A stretch of DNA of 64,000 nt from contig NZ_JACHCI010000003.1 of assembly GCF_014200675.1 (NCBI RefSeq), positions 186,001 through 250,000 of the forward strand. Direction: 5' to 3'. This document shows positions 52,598 through 60,911 of the stretch, piece after piece. The stretch's first letter is position 1. The number at the start of each line of letters is the position of its first letter. Under the pieces are notes generated by a model. It was not told the DNA's origin and ran no database searches. It saw only the letters and a program-made list of their open reading frames with translations. Position numbers and translations under genes: made by a program. The DNA is from Janthinobacterium saanense (GTDB taxonomy: Bacteria; Pseudomonadota; Gammaproteobacteria; Burkholderiales; Burkholderiaceae_D).

Positions 52598-53257
52598 TTA
52601 TGCCTGGCGCTTGCGGCGCGCCACGAAACCCATCAAGCCCAGGCCCAGCAGCAACATGGCGTAGGTTTGCGGCTCAGGTACGGCCGATACCAGCGACACC
52701 TTGTCCAGGTAAGAGCCGTAAGTTGGCGCGGAGACGGGGCCGACCGATTCAAAGCGCAGCACGGTCGAGGAACCCAGGGCGCTGAGGCTTTGGCTATACG
52801 TCTGCCACACGCCGTTGGTGTTGCCGCTCAATGGGCCAGGCGTCAGCAGGGTGTTGCCCCAATACACATTCATCAGGCTATTTGCGCCGCCTGGGGTGTC
52901 AGGACGGCCCGAATAAGAAAACGACAGGATGTAAGTACCGCCCGCCGTGGTGGAGACGGTTTGCGATACCGATGCGAGGCGGTTGCTATTCAATTCCAGG
53001 TATTGCGTGCCATCGGCCGCGACCGGATTGAAGCCGCTCAAGCCACCCTGGGTGGCGCCTTTCTGGATTTCAAATGCCGCGTTGCCGCTGACCGAGGAGG
53101 TCCAGCCAGTGACGGCGCTGACCTGCGCATACGGTGTACTGATTTGATTGTCTTCAAAGCTGCCGTTGACCACCAGATTGGTCGCGGCGTGGGTGGTGCC
53201 GGCGGCGGCCAGAGTGGCCAGTGCGGCGATTTTCAGCAGGGTAGCAGGCGTCTTCAT
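52598..53257 (-). CDS. PEP-CTERM sorting-signal protein
   Basis: A 219-residue exported protein. Signal peptide is about 1-24 (ending THA). The mature part is a beta-sandwich with NLVVNGSFEDNQ at its start, the usual opening of DUF642/carbohydrate-binding-like PEP-CTERM proteins. The last 27 residues (193-219) are the sorting tag: VPEPQTYA, a hydrophobic helix and ARRKR. The tag is recognised by exosortase, which anchors or releases such proteins in connection with exopolysaccharide production. No exosortase gene is in this window. Its own terminator lies 24 bases downstream, so it is monocistronic. Confidence 0.92.
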   Translation of the reverse strand: MKTPATLLKIAALATLAAAGTTHAATNLVVNGSFEDNQISTPYAQVSAVTGWTSSVSGNAAFEIQKGATQGGLSGFNPVAADGTQYLELNSNRLASVSQTVSTTAGGTYILSFSYSGRPDTPGGANSLMNVYWGNTLLTPGPLSGNTNGVWQTYSQSLSALGSSTVLRFESVGPVSAPTYGSYLDKVSLVSAVPEPQTYAMLLLGLGLMGFVARRKRQA

Positions 53258-53487
53258 GATGGTTTTATCTCTTGTTTGATGATTAAGTTAATTTCCTAAA
53301 TGACATTTAAAGAATATCACCAAAAATCACCAAAAGAACAAACGCTCGCTAAAAAAAAGTGCAATTGTGAAATCGTTTATATCCGTATGGAAATTGATTT
53401 CCAAAGTGAATTAATTAAAGTGCAGGCTCAGAGTGGCCAGCGCTGTTATCTCAATTGCATCAGAGTAATTTTGTAACATTGGGGCGA
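53258..53487. other. AT-rich intergenic region upstream of the PEP-CTERM gene
   Basis: About 230 bases with no gene; it must carry the PEP-CTERM gene promoter (minus strand). I saw no confident -35/-10 pair. Confidence 0.4.
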
Positions 53488-53526
53488 AAAAAAACCTGCA
53501 CCAAAACAACAGTGGTGCAGGTTTTT
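53488..53526 (-). terminator. Terminator of the siderophore-type receptor gene
   Basis: AACCTGCACCA (53493-53503) and TGGTGCAGGTT (53513-53523) pair perfectly, with an A run to the left that gives a long T run on the minus strand. Confidence 0.92.
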
Positions 53527-53585
53527 GTAGCGTGCCGGGTAGCCCGGAGGCTATCGATCTGATCAGTGTGCAGTCAATTCCTCGC

Positions 53586-55751
53586 TTAAAACGCCAACCT
53601 GCCTTGCAGATACACCATGCGCGGTGCGCCGACCATCTTGCCCAGGTTGCTGTCGGAAGTGCGCGTGAAGTAGCTCTTGTTGGTCAGGTTGTTGGCGCCA
53701 GCCACCAGTTCCAGTCCTTTTTGCCCTGGCACTTTCCATTTCACCTGGGTATTCCAGGTGCGGTAGCCGGGGATGATGCCTAGGTTGCCGGCAGCGTTTT
53801 CCAGCACGGTATTGGCTTCATCGGCAAACTGACGGCTTTGGTGCGTGGTCGACAAGTCAAAGCCCCAGGCGCCCTGCTGGTAATGGGTGCCCAGCGTATC
53901 GGTGTTGCGCGAATAGAAGGACACATCGTTGTCCGCATTCACGCCATCTTGCAAAGTGGCCTTGGTATAGGTGTAGGTGGCATAGGTGCTGAAACCCGCC
54001 AATGGACCCCGATCATCGAAGTGGTAGTCCACCGCCGTTTCCAGGCCACGATGATGGGTCGCGCCAATATTGAAGAAGATGGTATTGATGCCGCTGCCGA
54101 CCGACTGGATCTGGTTGTCGAACTTGATATTGAACAGAGTCGCTTCGGCCGACAGTTGCGCGCTTTTCCAGCGCGCGCCCAGTTCCGCCGTTTTCGCCAG
54201 TTCCGGTTGCAGCGGATTATTCGCCGACTGCGAGTTGAGCTGGGTGTTTTGCACGGCGCCAAACGAGCTGTTGTAGTCGGTGAACAGGGTCACATTACTG
54301 TTCAGCAAGTAGGCGACATTGATCGATGGCAGGGCCTTGTTGTTGAGCAGGGCGATTTCCTGGTCGCTCGGTATGTGATTGACGCGCACCGTCTTGATAT
54401 GTTCGTAGCGCACGCCCGGCGTGATGCGCCAGGAGTTGATGGCGATCTTGTCGTCGATATACAGCGATTGCGCATCGGTGGAGTTATTGGCGAAGGCCGT
54501 CGGCGCCAGTTGCGCGTTGGTGGCGAGCACCGTGTTGTAGACGGTCTCGTCAGCACGCTCCCTCAGATAGCGGTAGCCGACGGTAACGTCCTGCGATACC
54601 TTGCCGGTGCTGAAGCGCTGCGTGTAGCGCGGCTCGATGGCGATGGTTTCATAGTTGCGCGGCTGGTGGCCCAGGTTCGCGCCGTTGATCAAGGTACTCT
54701 GGCGCGAGCTGGTGTTGTAATAGCTGCGGATTTCAAATTCTTGTGTATCGGAAATGGAGTTCAGATAGCCGATATCAAACGCCGTGCGGTCGCCGCTCCA
54801 GAAGTCGGTCGGGCGCGTATTCTGGTAGGGATTGGCCTTGTATTGGGCCACAGTCAGGCCGCCTGGCGTGCGCGAATTGACATCATAGTAGGACAGCTTG
54901 CCGTAGATTTCGGAAGTCGGGCTCAGGTCATAGTGGTACTTGATCGCGAAATCGTTGACCTTTTCATCGCTGCCCACGCGCCAGTCGCTGCCGCGCACGC
55001 CCGAATACAGCAGGGCCAGGCCCAGGCCATTGTCGAGCTGGCCACCGGCAAACACGCTGTACTGCTGGTTTTGTCCCGTTTCGCTATAGCTGTTGTAGCG
55101 CACGCTGGCGTCGCCCGTGATGCCTGGCGTGTTGGGAATCGCGCGCGTCTTGAAGTTGATGATACCGCCCACGTTCTGCGGGCCGAAGCGTACGGCGCCA
55201 CCGCCGCGCACCACGTCGACTGTCTCGATATTGGCCAGGCTGACGGGAGCGAACGACAGTTGCGGCTGACCATAGGGCGCCACCGCCATCGGTATGCCAT
55301 CGAGCAATACCGTACTGCGCGGCGAATAACGCCCGGCCAGGCCGCGCACGCCAATATTGAGCGAGACGGCGCTGCCGGAACTGCCCGAGTTATCGCTGAT
55401 CTGCACACCGGGAATACGGCGCATCACATCGCTGAGGCTGGTGGCGCCCGAATTCTGGATGGCATCCTTTTGCACCACAGTGCGCGCGCCGGCAAAGTTC
55501 TTGGTGCTGGCCGACATGGTAGTGCCCAGCAAATTGCTGCTTACCTGGATCGCTTCCAGCACCGGGCCGGCATTATCGGCGCTGCTGCCCGGCGCGGCGC
55601 TATTGTCGGTGGCGGCTACGGCAGTGGTATCGGAACTGATATTGCTGGCATCCTCCGCATGGGCCGCATACGGCATGGCCAGGCAGGCGAGGGCGATGGC
55701 CAGCGCGCCAGGGCGCAGTGTCAGGGAGTGGTTATAAGGTGCGGCGGCCAT
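53586..55751 (-). CDS. TonB-dependent ferric-siderophore/FecA-like receptor
   Basis: A 721-residue receptor. I chose ATG 55751 because GGAG is seven bases upstream and a signal peptide begins there (ALAIALACLAMPYAAHA); the longer frame from 55826 lacks both. The plug carries GARTVVQKDAIQNSGATSLSDVMRRIPGVQ, RGLAGRYSPRSTVLLDGIPMAVAPYGQPQ and VVRGGGAVRFGPQNVGGIINFKT, the wording of FecA-type ferric citrate or related receptors. The barrel ends PRMVYLQGRLAF. A Fur box at 55843-55861 lies upstream, so it is expected to be induced by iron shortage. A fecI/fecR pair is not seen here. The actual siderophore is unknown. Confidence 0.94.
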   Translation of the reverse strand: MAAAPYNHSLTLRPGALAIALACLAMPYAAHAEDASNISSDTTAVAATDNSAAPGSSADNAGPVLEAIQVSSNLLGTTMSASTKNFAGARTVVQKDAIQNSGATSLSDVMRRIPGVQISDNSGSSGSAVSLNIGVRGLAGRYSPRSTVLLDGIPMAVAPYGQPQLSFAPVSLANIETVDVVRGGGAVRFGPQNVGGIINFKTRAIPNTPGITGDASVRYNSYSETGQNQQYSVFAGGQLDNGLGLALLYSGVRGSDWRVGSDEKVNDFAIKYHYDLSPTSEIYGKLSYYDVNSRTPGGLTVAQYKANPYQNTRPTDFWSGDRTAFDIGYLNSISDTQEFEIRSYYNTSSRQSTLINGANLGHQPRNYETIAIEPRYTQRFSTGKVSQDVTVGYRYLRERADETVYNTVLATNAQLAPTAFANNSTDAQSLYIDDKIAINSWRITPGVRYEHIKTVRVNHIPSDQEIALLNNKALPSINVAYLLNSNVTLFTDYNSSFGAVQNTQLNSQSANNPLQPELAKTAELGARWKSAQLSAEATLFNIKFDNQIQSVGSGINTIFFNIGATHHRGLETAVDYHFDDRGPLAGFSTYATYTYTKATLQDGVNADNDVSFYSRNTDTLGTHYQQGAWGFDLSTTHQSRQFADEANTVLENAAGNLGIIPGYRTWNTQVKWKVPGQKGLELVAGANNLTNKSYFTRTSDSNLGKMVGAPRMVYLQGRLAF

Positions 55752-55842
55752 GCAGTGCTCCGGTGGAAAAGGTTGCGCAGACGGTGGGACGGCGCAACGC
55801 AAGGTGATATGGCGTGGCGTAGGCATCCGGCGGCTAAAGGAT

Positions 55843-55861
55843 GAGAATGATAATGATTCTT
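55843..55861 (-). promoter_or_regulatory. Fur box upstream of the FecA-like receptor
   Basis: GAGAATGATAATGATTCTT closely matches the 19-base Fur consensus (GATAATGATAATCATTATC). It lies about 92 bases before the chosen start codon of the receptor, in the divergent gap with the receiver-domain gene. Confidence 0.85.
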
Positions 55862-56017
55862 ATTTTTATCGTCAATGACACAAACTACGTAGATTTGCAG
55901 GCAAGTCACTGTCCATGCGGGGTTTAGATGCTATCCAGCTACTCCTCTGGGGTGCGGCAGCATCCTCGGACCTTCTTGTATACTGCCGTTTTTGCAGCCG
56001 TTGGACGTGAAGGCACT

Positions 56018-56467
56018 ATGAGCTATCTAATGGAAAACAAGGCGGAAACGACGCCACCGGAGCGCCGCCATACGGATGCCGCGCAATCGGAAGGCAAGCG
56101 CCAGTTGCACCTGCTGGTGGTGGACGACAATCAGGAAGTGGGCGAAACGCTGGCCCTGCTGCTGGAAACTTTTGGCCACCAGGTAGTGGTGGTGCGCAAC
56201 TGGCAGATGGCTGCCGAGCAAGTCAAACTACGCGTACCCGACGCCGTCTACCTCGACATCGAAATGCCCGGCATCAGCGGCATCGAAATCGGCCGCCGCC
56301 TGCGCAACAATCCCGACACCGCCAACGCCGTGCTGATCGCCGTCACCGGCCACAGCCTGCCCATGTATATGGACGACGCGCTGACGGTAGGCTTCCGCCA
56401 TTTCCTCGTCAAACCGGTGCGCATGGAAGACCTGGCGACGACGGTGGAGTCGGTGCTGGCGGGGTGA
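56018..56467 (+). CDS. Stand-alone response-regulator receiver protein
   Basis: A 149-residue protein of one receiver domain with a 28-residue polar lead. The phosphorylation site is complete: acidic pair Asp36/Asp37 (VVDDNQ), phosphoacceptor Asp80 (YLDIEMPG), Thr110 (AVTG) and Lys132 (LVKP). There is no DNA-binding or enzymatic output domain, so it must act by protein contact, like CheY or Spo0F types, or as part of a phosphorelay. No histidine kinase is next to it. ATG 56018 follows GAAGG; the longer frame from 55928 has no good ribosome site. Confidence 0.9.
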   Translation: MSYLMENKAETTPPERRHTDAAQSEGKRQLHLLVVDDNQEVGETLALLLETFGHQVVVVRNWQMAAEQVKLRVPDAVYLDIEMPGISGIEIGRRLRNNPDTANAVLIAVTGHSLPMYMDDALTVGFRHFLVKPVRMEDLATTVESVLAG

Positions 56468-56493
56468 TCAGTGTGTTGCTCATGTTTGCGCTA

Positions 56494-56535
56494 TACCCTG
56501 CGATCGCCGATAGGGTAGAATTCAGACTGTATTCT
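56494..56535. promoter_or_regulatory. Operator palindromes of the toxin-antitoxin operon
   Basis: Two inverted repeats overlap at one base: TACCCT/AGGGTA (56494-56499 and 56512-56517) and AGAAT/ATTCT (56517-56521 and 56531-56535), 27 bases or more before the antitoxin start. Antitoxins of this family usually bind such repeats to repress their own operon. Confidence 0.55.
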
Positions 56536-56561
56536 GTCCACTACACAAGCAAGGAGCCATC

Positions 56562-56822
56562 ATGTCCCTGGCAGAGCAGATCAGACCCATTACCTACCTG
56601 AAGTCCAGCGCAGCGGAAATCGTCAAGGAATTTGCCGTCAATCCCGAACCCATCATCATCACCCAGAACGGCGAAGCCAAGATGGTGGTGATGGACATCA
56701 ATGAATATGAAAAGCAACAAGAAACAATGGCCCTGTTGAAGTTGCTGGCGTTAGGAAAGAAAGAGTTCAAGGAAGGAAAATTTAGCGATGCTGAAGCATT
56801 TCTTGACGAGATGGACGACTGA
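56562..56822 (+). CDS. Type II antitoxin, Phd/YefM family
   Basis: An 86-residue protein with the Phd/YefM pattern: an N-terminal DNA-binding part (RPITYLKSSAAEIVKEFAVNPEPIIITQNGEAKMVVMDINEYEKQQET) and a flexible acidic C-terminus (EFKEGKFSDAEAFLDEMDD) that wraps the toxin. AAGGAG is seven bases before the ATG. The stop is two bases before the toxin start, so the pair is an operon, and the antitoxin should repress it through the upstream palindromes. Confidence 0.92.
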   Translation: MSLAEQIRPITYLKSSAAEIVKEFAVNPEPIIITQNGEAKMVVMDINEYEKQQETMALLKLLALGKKEFKEGKFSDAEAFLDEMDD

Positions 56823-56824
56823 TC

Positions 56825-57151
56825 GTGACCAGAAGAATCGTTATTCTTGATAGCGCCAAGGAGGAGTTCAGGGATATCAAGGCTTATGTCAAAAGGCAGT
56901 TCGGAGACACTGTCTGGAGCACGGTCAATGCCGAATACAAGCACTCTTTCCAGCTCATCAAAGCCAATCCGAAAATCGGCCATGTGATTGACGGCTTGAG
57001 AGAGCTCGGCACCAGCAACATTCGATACACCTTGGTCAGGCAGACAAGGATAGTTTATGAGTTCGACGATAGTTTGGTACTGATACACATGTTTATCAGT
57101 ACTAAGAGAGACTTCAGGACGCATCTGTTTAAAAGACTGCTTCAGCAATAA
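56825..57151 (+). CDS. Type II toxin, ParE/RelE superfamily
   Basis: A 108-residue toxin of the ParE/RelE fold: IVILDSAKEEFRDIKAYVKRQFGD, SFQLIKANPKIGHVIDGLRELG and the C-terminal strand RIVYEFDDSLVLIHMFISTKRDF. It starts at GTG 56825, two bases after the antitoxin stop, with AGG in the overlapping region. The target (gyrase for ParE, ribosome-bound mRNA for RelE) cannot be assigned; the pairing with a Phd/YefM antitoxin occurs in both groups. Confidence 0.88.
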   Translation: MTRRIVILDSAKEEFRDIKAYVKRQFGDTVWSTVNAEYKHSFQLIKANPKIGHVIDGLRELGTSNIRYTLVRQTRIVYEFDDSLVLIHMFISTKRDFRTHLFKRLLQQ

Positions 57152-57197
57152 GTTAAGCTGTCTTCGCAGTACCCGTTAAAGTGCTGCCAGAAATGAA

Positions 57198-57231
57198 AAA
57201 AGGATTACAAGCCTAAGCATGTAACCCTTTT
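57198..57231. terminator. Terminator between the toxin gene and tRNA-His
   Basis: AAAAGGATTACA and TGTAACCCTTTT pair with one mismatch around a ten-base loop. T-rich flanks on both strands let it serve the toxin operon (plus) and tRNA-His (minus). Confidence 0.7.
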
Positions 57232-57248
57232 CTTTACTACGCATTCTG

Positions 57249-57325
57249 TGGGGTGGCTGATGGGGCTCGAACCCACGACAACAGGAATCACAATCCTGGA
57301 CTCTACCAACTGAGCTACAGCCACC
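57249..57325 (-). tRNA. tRNA-His (GTG), with encoded G-1 and CCA
   Basis: On the minus strand the gene folds into a standard cloverleaf. The acceptor stem is GTGGCTG/CAGCCAC. The extra 5' G (57325) pairs with the discriminator C, the mark of tRNA-His. The D-arm region is TAGCTCAGTTGGTAGAG. The anticodon GTG lies in the loop TTGTGAT, and the T-arm contains GTTCGAGCC. CCA is encoded at 57249-57251. It reads His codons CAC/CAU. Confidence 0.97.
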
Positions 57326-57387
57326 ACTGTCTTACTAATCTGCTTCACTACTTCAGCTATTTAGCTGTTTTGCTGAACAGGTGCCGA

Positions 57388-57416
57388 ATTATACAAAGGA
57401 TTCGGCAAAGTGGCAA
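57388..57416 (-). promoter_or_regulatory. Promoter of tRNA-His
   Basis: On the minus strand TTGCCA (57411-57416) and TATAAT (57388-57393) are exactly 17 bases apart, ending about 63 bases before the tRNA 5' end. Confidence 0.8.
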
Positions 57417-57473
57417 ATCTAAATCCAGTCTTTTTTCATTATTCGAAAGATTGCCTGTAAACCCTGCTTTTCC

Positions 57474-58319
57474 CTATACGGACAGATGTTCCACCGGGGG
57501 ATGCAAGTCCAGCAATCCGGCAAATGCTTGCGCCAGCATATCGACCCCGGCCGTCGTATAGCCGCGCAGCTGCGGTGCAGGGTTGCCGTCGCGCCGCAAG
57601 CCGGCCGCATCCAATAAGCGGGCCAGTTGCCGCGCGACCGCTTCGCCCGTATCGACCAGGGTGATTGGGCTAGCCGTATGGGCGCGCACCGTGCGTTCGA
57701 TGGCGTCTTGTACGAAGGGGTAGTGGGTGCAGCCGAGCACCAGCGTATCGACGCCTTGTGCCAGCAGCGGCGCGATGTAGCGTTCAAGCATGGCGCTGGT
57801 GGCGTCGTTGCTGTCCTGGCCCAGGGCGCATTGTTCGATCAGGTCGACCAGGCCGACGCAGGGCTGCAGCAGGAATTGCGCCTGGCTGGCGGCGCTGATC
57901 TGTTCGCGCAGCAAGAGGAACTTTTCGCCGGACAAGGTGCGGCTGGTGGCCAGCACGCCGATCTTGCCGTTGCGCGTCAAGGCGGCGGCAGGTTTCAAGC
58001 CGGGTTCGACGCCCACCAGCGGTAATTCAGGGTAACGCGTCCGCAGCGCCTTGATGGCGGCCACGGTGGCCGTGTTGCAGGCCACCACGATGGCCTTGGC
58101 GCCTTGGGCCAGCAGATAGGCGGCGATCGCCAGTGAACGGTCTATCACTTGCTGCTCCGTCTTGTCGCCATACGGCGCGTAGCCGGAATCGGCAAAGTAG
58201 ATCAGGTCTTCCTGCGGCAACTGCGTGCGGATATGGCGCAGCACCGACAGGCCGCCCACGCCGGAATCGAAGACGCCGATGGGGCTGCCAGGGTTGGTGT
58301 CGCTTGAAGTCAAAGTCAT
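57474..58319 (-). CDS. murI: Glutamate racemase
   Basis: MurI turns L-glutamate into the D-glutamate used in peptidoglycan. The 281-residue product shows IGVFDSGVGGLSVLR at the start, PYGDKT, and the two catalytic cysteines in VACNTAT (Cys81) and LGCTHYPF (Cys197). It is cytoplasmic. It starts at ATG 58319, just downstream of the fumarase gene on the same strand but separated from it by a terminator (58341-58369). Confidence 0.97.
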   Translation of the reverse strand: MTLTSSDTNPGSPIGVFDSGVGGLSVLRHIRTQLPQEDLIYFADSGYAPYGDKTEQQVIDRSLAIAAYLLAQGAKAIVVACNTATVAAIKALRTRYPELPLVGVEPGLKPAAALTRNGKIGVLATSRTLSGEKFLLLREQISAASQAQFLLQPCVGLVDLIEQCALGQDSNDATSAMLERYIAPLLAQGVDTLVLGCTHYPFVQDAIERTVRAHTASPITLVDTGEAVARQLARLLDAAGLRRDGNPAPQLRGYTTAGVDMLAQAFAGLLDLHPPVEHLSV

Positions 58320-58340
58320 ATAGGGCTGAAGGGATAAAAA

Positions 58341-58369
58341 AACGCCGCGCTAGGTTGCCGCGCGGCGTT
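58341..58369 (-). terminator. Terminator of the fumarase gene
   Basis: AACGCCGCGC (58341-58350) and GCGCGGCGTT (58360-58369) pair perfectly, and on the minus strand a run of T follows. It separates fumarase from murI. Confidence 0.9.
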
Positions 58370-58384
58370 CATGGTAGTGCTTGT

Positions 58385-59926
58385 TTAAGCGACAGTCACG
58401 GGAATCTTGCTGACGCTATTGAGTTGCTCGATCTTTGCCTGCCATTCTTTCGGACCCGTGTTGTGCACCGAAGTGCCTTTCGAGTCCACGGCCACCGTCA
58501 CCGGCATGTCGACCACGTCGAATTCATAGATCGCTTCCATGCCCATGTCGGCAAAGCCCAGCACTTTGGCGCCCTTGATGGCTTTCGACACCAGGTAGGC
58601 GGAACCGCCGACGGCCATCAGGTAGGCCGATTGGTGTTTCTGGATAGACTCGATGGCGACCGGGCCGCGCTCGGCCTTGCCGATCATGGCGATCAGGCCG
58701 GTTTTTTCCAGCATCATATCGGTGAACTTGTCCATGCGGGTGGCCGTCGTCGGGCCGGCTGGGCCGACCACTTCATCGCGTACCGGGTCGACCGGGCCGA
58801 CGTAGTAAATCACGCGGTTCTTGAAGTCGACTGGCAATTCCTCGCCCTTGGCCAGCATGTCCTGGATACGTTTGTGGGCAGCGTCGCGGCCGGTCAGCAT
58901 CTTGCCGTTCAACAGCAGGGTCTGGCCTGGCGTCCAGGAAGCAACTTCTTCCTTGGTCAGGGTGTTGAGGTCCACGCGTTTGGATTTTTCCGTGTCCGGC
59001 GCCCAGCTCACATCTGGCCAGGTCGACAGCGGTGGCGGGGTCATGTAGGCAGGGCCCGAGCCGTCCAGCACGAAGTGGCCGTGGCGGGTGGCGGCGCAGT
59101 TAGGAATCATGGCGACCGGTTTCGAGGCAGCATGCGTCGGGTACATCATGATCTTGACGTCCAGCACGGTGGTCAGGCCGCCCAGGCCTTGCGCGCCGAT
59201 GCCCAGCGAGTTGATCTTGTCGCACAGTTCGATGCGCAGTTCTTCCAGCTTGTTTTGCGGGCCGCGTTGTTTCAGCTCATACATGTCGATGTCTTCCATC
59301 AACACTTCTTTTGCCATCAGCATGGCTTTTTCAGCCGTGCCGCCGATGCCGATGCCCAGCATGCCAGGCGGACACCAGCCGGCGCCCATGGTTGGCACGG
59401 TTTTCATGACCCAGTCCACCAGCGAATCGGATGGGTTCATCATGATCATCTTCGACTTGTTTTCCGAACCGCCGCCCTTGGCCGCCACTTTTACGTCAAC
59501 GGTATGGCCTTCGACCAGTTCCATGTGCACCACGGCTGGCGTGTTGTCCTTGGTGTTCTTGCGGTCGAAATGCGGGTCGGCCACGATGGAAGCGCGCAGC
59601 TTGTTGTCATCGAAATTGTAGGCGCGGCGCACGCCTTCGTTGACGGCGTCGGTCACGGTGCCAGTAAAACCTTCGAAGCGCACGCCCATGCCGATTTTCA
59701 GGAAGACGTTGACGATGCCGGTATCCTGGCAGATCGGGCGCTTGCCTTCCGCGCACATGCGCGAGTTGGTCAGGATTTGCGCGATCGCATCCTTGGCCGC
59801 CGGGCTTTGCTCGGTCTCGTAGGCACGCGCCAGGTGCTCGATATAATCAGCAGGATGGTAGTAGCTAATGTACTGCAACGCTGCGGCGACGGATTCGATC
59901 AGGTCTTCTTGCTTTATGACAGTCAT
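58385..59926 (-). CDS. fumA: Fumarate hydratase, class I (iron-sulfur, single chain)
   Basis: This enzyme interconverts fumarate and malate in the TCA cycle. The 513-residue chain carries both class I domains (alpha then beta). Cysteines for the [4Fe-4S] cluster are Cys66 (ICQDTG), Cys185 (GWCPPG) and Cys277 (IPNCAATRH), with spacing nearly identical to the E. coli FumA ligands. The C-terminal half has GPTTATRMDKF and GKAERGP. The cluster makes it oxygen- and iron-sensitive. It is monocistronic, with a terminator 16 bases downstream. Confidence 0.97.
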   Translation of the reverse strand: MTVIKQEDLIESVAAALQYISYYHPADYIEHLARAYETEQSPAAKDAIAQILTNSRMCAEGKRPICQDTGIVNVFLKIGMGVRFEGFTGTVTDAVNEGVRRAYNFDDNKLRASIVADPHFDRKNTKDNTPAVVHMELVEGHTVDVKVAAKGGGSENKSKMIMMNPSDSLVDWVMKTVPTMGAGWCPPGMLGIGIGGTAEKAMLMAKEVLMEDIDMYELKQRGPQNKLEELRIELCDKINSLGIGAQGLGGLTTVLDVKIMMYPTHAASKPVAMIPNCAATRHGHFVLDGSGPAYMTPPPLSTWPDVSWAPDTEKSKRVDLNTLTKEEVASWTPGQTLLLNGKMLTGRDAAHKRIQDMLAKGEELPVDFKNRVIYYVGPVDPVRDEVVGPAGPTTATRMDKFTDMMLEKTGLIAMIGKAERGPVAIESIQKHQSAYLMAVGGSAYLVSKAIKGAKVLGFADMGMEAIYEFDVVDMPVTVAVDSKGTSVHNTGPKEWQAKIEQLNSVSKIPVTVA

Positions 59927-59977
59927 GGTGTTCTCGCGAGGGATAAGAAGGGTAAGACTTGTTACTGCATCAAAAAA

Positions 59978-60008
59978 AAGCCCACATGCCGCTGGCGGTC
60001 GTGGGCTT
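59978..60008 (-). terminator. Terminator of the UPF0114 gene
   Basis: AAGCCCAC (59978-59985) and GTGGGCTT (60001-60008) pair, with further pairing inside. A T run follows on the minus strand. Confidence 0.85.
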
Positions 60009-60013
60009 GAAGT

Positions 60014-60622
60014 TTAGTGGGGACGCGCCTGGTTTTGCGTCACGGTCATGATACGGTCCGTGTAGGCTATCGCCATGGCCGAAATGATGAAGACCATATG
60101 GATCACCGTTTGCGCAATGATCACGTCCAGCTTGTACGAACTGGCATTGATGAAAGTCTTCAGCAGGTGGATGGACGAGATGCCGATGATGGCCATGGCC
60201 AGCTTGGTTTTCAGCACAGACGCATTGACGTGCGACAGCCATTCCGGCTGGTCAGGATGGTCGTCCAGGTGCATGCGCGACACAAAGGTTTCATAGCCGC
60301 CGATGATGACCATGATCAACAGGTTCGAAATCATGACCACGTCGATCAGGCCCAGCACCACCAGCATGATGGACGTTTCATTGAGCTTGGTCGGCAGCGG
60401 CGCACCCGGCACGGCAACAGCCGTCAGCACGTGCTGCAGGGCTGCATCATTGCCGAACACGGCGCCGATCAGGTCCGACAGTTCGACCCAGAAATGGAAT
60501 ACATACACGCACTGGGCCAGGATCAGGCCCAGGTACAGCGGCAGTTGCAGCCAGCGCGACATGAAGATGAAGGCGGACAAGGGGTGCAACTTGCGTGGTA
60601 TGGATTTTTTCTGGTCGTTCAT
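60014..60622 (-). CDS. UPF0114 (YqhA-like) membrane protein
   Basis: A 202-residue inner-membrane protein with about four helices. SRWLQLPLYLGLILAQCVYVFHFW, LIDVVMISNLLIMVIIGGYETFVSR and KLAMAIIGISSIHLLKTFI are the UPF0114/YqhA signatures. Its function is not established in any organism I can name with confidence. The gene has its own terminator and lies 88 bases upstream of fumA on the same strand, so it may be transcribed separately. Confidence 0.93.
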   Translation of the reverse strand: MNDQKKSIPRKLHPLSAFIFMSRWLQLPLYLGLILAQCVYVFHFWVELSDLIGAVFGNDAALQHVLTAVAVPGAPLPTKLNETSIMLVVLGLIDVVMISNLLIMVIIGGYETFVSRMHLDDHPDQPEWLSHVNASVLKTKLAMAIIGISSIHLLKTFINASSYKLDVIIAQTVIHMVFIISAMAIAYTDRIMTVTQNQARPH

Positions 60623-60911
60623 TAAAGGTTCCTGAGATTAAAGCAATTTTTTGCTACGCCCGATATTTTACACGTGCTGGCAGGCAGTGCGCTTGGCCTT
60701 GATCTGGATTGTTGACCTTGATGAAAGACAAAGTGGTATTAACTATTCGGTACATTCTTTATTTTCCCATCAAAAATACTGTGCAGCGCCCCCTTGACGC
60801 CTGTTGCCGATGGCGATTACTGTTAGTGCTGACAGAGGAAACGCTGCATGTAAGGCGTCCGTAAGGCACTGCGCTTATCGTGTTGGCAAACACACTACAC
60901 TGGAGACAAGC

